Part shown: positions 6,558 through 8,211 of the stretch, piece by piece
Position numbering within the stretch: the first letter of the stretch is position 1
How the letters are laid out: each line of letters begins with the position of its first letter
Source: Virgibacillus_R byunsanensis
GTDB lineage: Bacteria; Bacillota; Bacilli; Bacillales; Amphibacillaceae
DNA length: 8,211 bases
Assembly (NCBI RefSeq): GCF_042675965.1
Contig: NZ_JBHTKJ010000070.1
Coordinates: 1 to 8,211 of the forward strand
Direction of reading: 5' to 3'
Translations under genes and position numbers: made by a program
The notes under the pieces: generated by a model
Databases searched by the model: none
What the model was told of the DNA's origin: nothing
Seen by the model: only the letters and a program-made list of their open reading frames with translations

Positions 6558-6570
6558 AAAATTATAGAAT
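6541..6570 (+). promoter_or_regulatory. Candidate promoter of gdhA
   Basis: TTGAAG (6541-6546), an 18-base spacer and TAGAAT (6565-6570; one mismatch from TATAAT). The -35 matches TTGACA at four of six positions, as often seen at activated promoters. Other -10-like boxes (TATAAA at 6555, TATAGA at 6563) lie nearby because the stretch is AT-rich, so the exact start is uncertain. Confidence 0.45.
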
Positions 6571-6615
6571 TAAACTATCTAAATGAAAAGTGATTCGCAA
6601 AATTTTAACTATTAC

Positions 6616-6631
6616 AGGAGCTGATTGTTTG
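6616..6631 (+). promoter_or_regulatory. Ribosome binding site that selects a TTG start for gdhA
   Basis: AGGAG at 6616-6620 is followed after eight bases by an in-frame TTG at 6629-6631. The alternatives are worse: GTG at 6590 has no Shine-Dalgarno sequence, and ATG at 6638 is 17 bases from AGGAG. TTG starts are common enough in Bacillaceae and usually lower translation. Confidence 0.65.
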
Positions 6632-8011
6632 AAAGTAATGGAAAAGGTTGAAGATATACAAACTAAAAACGTTAAGGATTATGTGAATCATTTGTTCGAA
6701 AATGTTGAAAAACGTAATCCCAATGAACCAGAATTCCTACAGGCTGTTAATGAAGTGTTTAATTCTTTAGTACCTGTACTTGTGAAAAACCCAACATATA
6801 TTGTTCAAGGAATTCTTGAAAGGCTTGTCGAACCAGATAGAACAATCACTTTTAGGGTGCCTTGGGTGGACGATGAAGGAAAAGTAAAAGTAAATCGAGG
6901 ATATCGCATACAGTTCAATAATGTGATCGGTCCATACAAGGGTGGATTAAGATTTCACCCTTCAGTCAATGCTAGCATCATTAAATTTTTAGGTTTCGAG
7001 CAGATTTTTAAAAATTCGTTAACTGGTCAACCGATCGGTGGTGGTAAGGGTGGCTCTGATTTTGACCCTAAAGGTAAGTCAGATGTAGAAATTATGCGCT
7101 TTTGTCAAAGCTTTATGACAGAACTTACCAACTATATCGGACCCAATAAGGATGTACCTGCTGGTGATATTGGAGTTGGTGCTAAAGAAATCGGTTACAT
7201 GTTTGGGCAATACAAAAAATTACGTGGTGTATTCGAAGCGGGTGTATTAACAGGAAAAGCAATTGGTTACGGTGGCAGTCTTGGGCGTACAGAAGCGACT
7301 GGCTATGGTACGGTTTACTTTGTTGAGGAAATGTTAAAAGATAAGGGTCTAAGCTTTGACGAAAGTACTGTTGTGGTATCTGGTTCAGGAAATGTCTCGA
7401 TTTATGCGATGGAAAAAGCAATGGAGTTAGGAGCAAAAGTAGTAGCATGCAGTGATTCAAGCGGCTATATTTATCATCCAAATGGGATAAATCTTAGTAC
7501 GGTTAAACAATTGAAAGAAATAGACAATAAAAGAATTTATGAGTATGTATTAGAACATCCTGATGCTGTATTTGTGGAGGGATGTTCAGGGATATGGTCC
7601 ATTCCTTGTGATATCGCTTTACCATGTGCAACGCAAAACGAGCTTGATATAGAAGCGGCAGAAACACTACTTTCCAATGGAGTAAAGGCGGTAGGGGAAG
7701 GTGCAAATATGCCTTCTACACAAGAAGCAATTGATATTTTTATTGATCATAAAGTGTTATTTGGTCCTGGCAAAGCAACAAATGCTGGCGGCGTTTCAGT
7801 CTCCTCATTAGAAATGGCACAAAACAGCTCCAGACTAGCTTGGACGCGAGAAGAAGTCGACGCCAAATTACAGGGCATAATGAAAGAAATTTATCGTGTA
7901 AGTATGAAAGCATCAGAGGAGTATGGTGCACCTGGAAATCTGGTTGTTGGTGCAAATATAGCTGGATTTGTAAAAGTAGCAGATGCAATGATTGCACAAG
8001 GGGTTATATAA
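6629..8011 (+). CDS. gdhA: Glutamate dehydrogenase, NADP-type (hexameric, GdhA class)
   Basis: Reductively aminates 2-oxoglutarate with ammonium to L-glutamate in the cytoplasm. With the TTG start it has 460 residues, slightly longer than the 447 of the E. coli enzyme, mainly through an N-terminal extension. It carries the class signatures GPYKGGLRFHPSVN (101-114), GGGKGGSDFDPKGKS (137-151) with the catalytic lysine, PAGDIGVG (177-184) with the catalytic aspartate, the Rossmann motif SGSGNV (251-256), CATQNELD (333-340), and the C-terminus AGFVKVADAMIAQGVI. These match the E. coli-type anabolic NADP enzyme rather than the catabolic NAD-dependent RocG/GudB type, though cofactor preference is inferred from class. 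It is divergent from the GltC-like gene, which is probably its regulator. B. subtilis itself lacks such an anabolic enzyme, so it may have been gained in this lineage; no composition shift is obvious by eye. Confidence 0.95.
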   Translation: MKVMEKVEDIQTKNVKDYVNHLFENVEKRNPNEPEFLQAVNEVFNSLVPVLVKNPTYIVQGILERLVEPDRTITFRVPWVDDEGKVKVNRGYRIQFNNVIGPYKGGLRFHPSVNASIIKFLGFEQIFKNSLTGQPIGGGKGGSDFDPKGKSDVEIMRFCQSFMTELTNYIGPNKDVPAGDIGVGAKEIGYMFGQYKKLRGVFEAGVLTGKAIGYGGSLGRTEATGYGTVYFVEEMLKDKGLSFDESTVVVSGSGNVSIYAMEKAMELGAKVVACSDSSGYIYHPNGINLSTVKQLKEIDNKRIYEYVLEHPDAVFVEGCSGIWSIPCDIALPCATQNELDIEAAETLLSNGVKAVGEGANMPSTQEAIDIFIDHKVLFGPGKATNAGGVSVSSLEMAQNSSRLAWTREEVDAKLQGIMKEIYRVSMKASEEYGAPGNLVVGANIAGFVKVADAMIAQGVI

Positions 8012-8069
8012 TAAAGAGTAAAGGAATGAAAGTGTCATAGATTAAACCATTATGTATGGCCATATCGAG

Positions 8070-8105
8070 GGCATCAGGTTCACGTACTACGTGATTCCTG
8101 ATGTC
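8070..8105 (+). terminator. Long hairpin after gdhA, possible terminator
   Basis: GGCATCAGG (8070-8078) pairs with CCTGATGTC (8097-8105), one pair being G-U. After a small internal loop, TCACGT (8080-8085) pairs with ACGTGA (8089-8094) around a 3-base loop. The stem is stable but the tail is only CTTTGCTCT, so termination may be weak or need a factor. It is the only strong structure between the gdhA stop and the window end. Confidence 0.5.
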
Positions 8106-8151
8106 TTTGCTCTAGGCTATTTTCGTGTTGTTTTTGTCACAATAGATGTAA

Positions 8152-8169
8152 AATGCGACGTAACTTAGG
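8152..8169 (+). repeat. Repeat-like segment, right copy (AATGCGA-GTAACTT core)
   Basis: AATGCGACGTAACTTAGG matches the reverse complement of 41-58 at 15 of 18 positions. The adjoining TAACTTAGGCTTAT also resembles the reverse complement of the 5529-5543 unit (CGCAACTAAGGCTT). The remaining bases to the window end show no gene. Confidence 0.35.
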
Positions 8170-8211
8170 CTTATTTCTAAGAACGCTCGCTATTGCTGCC
8201 GTCTGGGATCG

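Noticed and set aside
6590..6628. A 13-residue extension of glutamate dehydrogenase from GTG 6590
   Set aside because: No Shine-Dalgarno precedes it, and it would place the AGGAG sequence inside the coding region.
7840..8040. Plus-strand open frame overlapping the 3' end of gdhA
   Set aside because: It lies in another frame inside a well-conserved enzyme gene, has no ribosome binding site or recognisable domain, and reads as a shadow.
8055..8064. Palindrome TATGGCCATA downstream of gdhA
   Set aside because: A 10-base palindrome is short enough to occur by chance, and nothing around it suggests a binding site.

Overview
The window looks like chromosomal DNA of a low-GC, spore-forming-type Bacillota, most likely Bacillaceae (an Oceanobacillus/Virgibacillus/Bacillus-like organism). 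The grounds are AT-rich sequence, strong GGAGG-type ribosome binding sites, U-tailed intrinsic terminators, and proteins that resemble Bacillus Alr, Ald, AdeR, YkvI and GltC. This taxonomic placement is an inference from remembered family features, not from a search. No phage, IS element, CRISPR array, rRNA or tRNA is visible.

Layout. Positions 1-300 hold no convincing gene, but contain a repeat-like segment, a long hairpin that could terminate minus-strand transcription, and an orphan perfect Shine-Dalgarno sequence. An alanine block follows: alr (301-1491, -), ald (1639-2769, -) and a PucR/CdaR-type regulator matching AdeR (2881-4128, -). Divergent from the regulator is a YkvI-family membrane protein (4258-5352, +). 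A spacer with a strong terminator and a small repeat element (5353-5570) separates this from a nitrogen block: a GltC-like LysR regulator (5571-6482, -) divergent from an NADP-type glutamate dehydrogenase, gdhA (about 6629-8011, +). The last 200 bases hold a long hairpin and another repeat-like segment.

How the genes work together. Ald converts L-alanine to pyruvate, ammonium and NADH. Alr interconverts D- and L-alanine, so Alr plus Ald would let both enantiomers be catabolised. AdeR-type proteins activate ald in Bacillus. The divergent YkvI-like protein is a plausible uptake or export partner. Next door, GdhA condenses ammonium with 2-oxoglutarate to give glutamate, probably under the GltC-like protein. 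The window can thus be read as an alanine-use module beside an ammonium-assimilation module. This functional link is inferred from proximity only.

All five intergenic regions have readable structure: three convincing terminators, promoter candidates for ald, alr and gdhA, and several dyads or direct repeats placed where regulators would bind. The genes themselves are ordinary families. The less described parts are the alanine-cluster membrane protein, the coupling of a GltC-type regulator to an NADP-type GDH, and the dispersed palindromic repeats.
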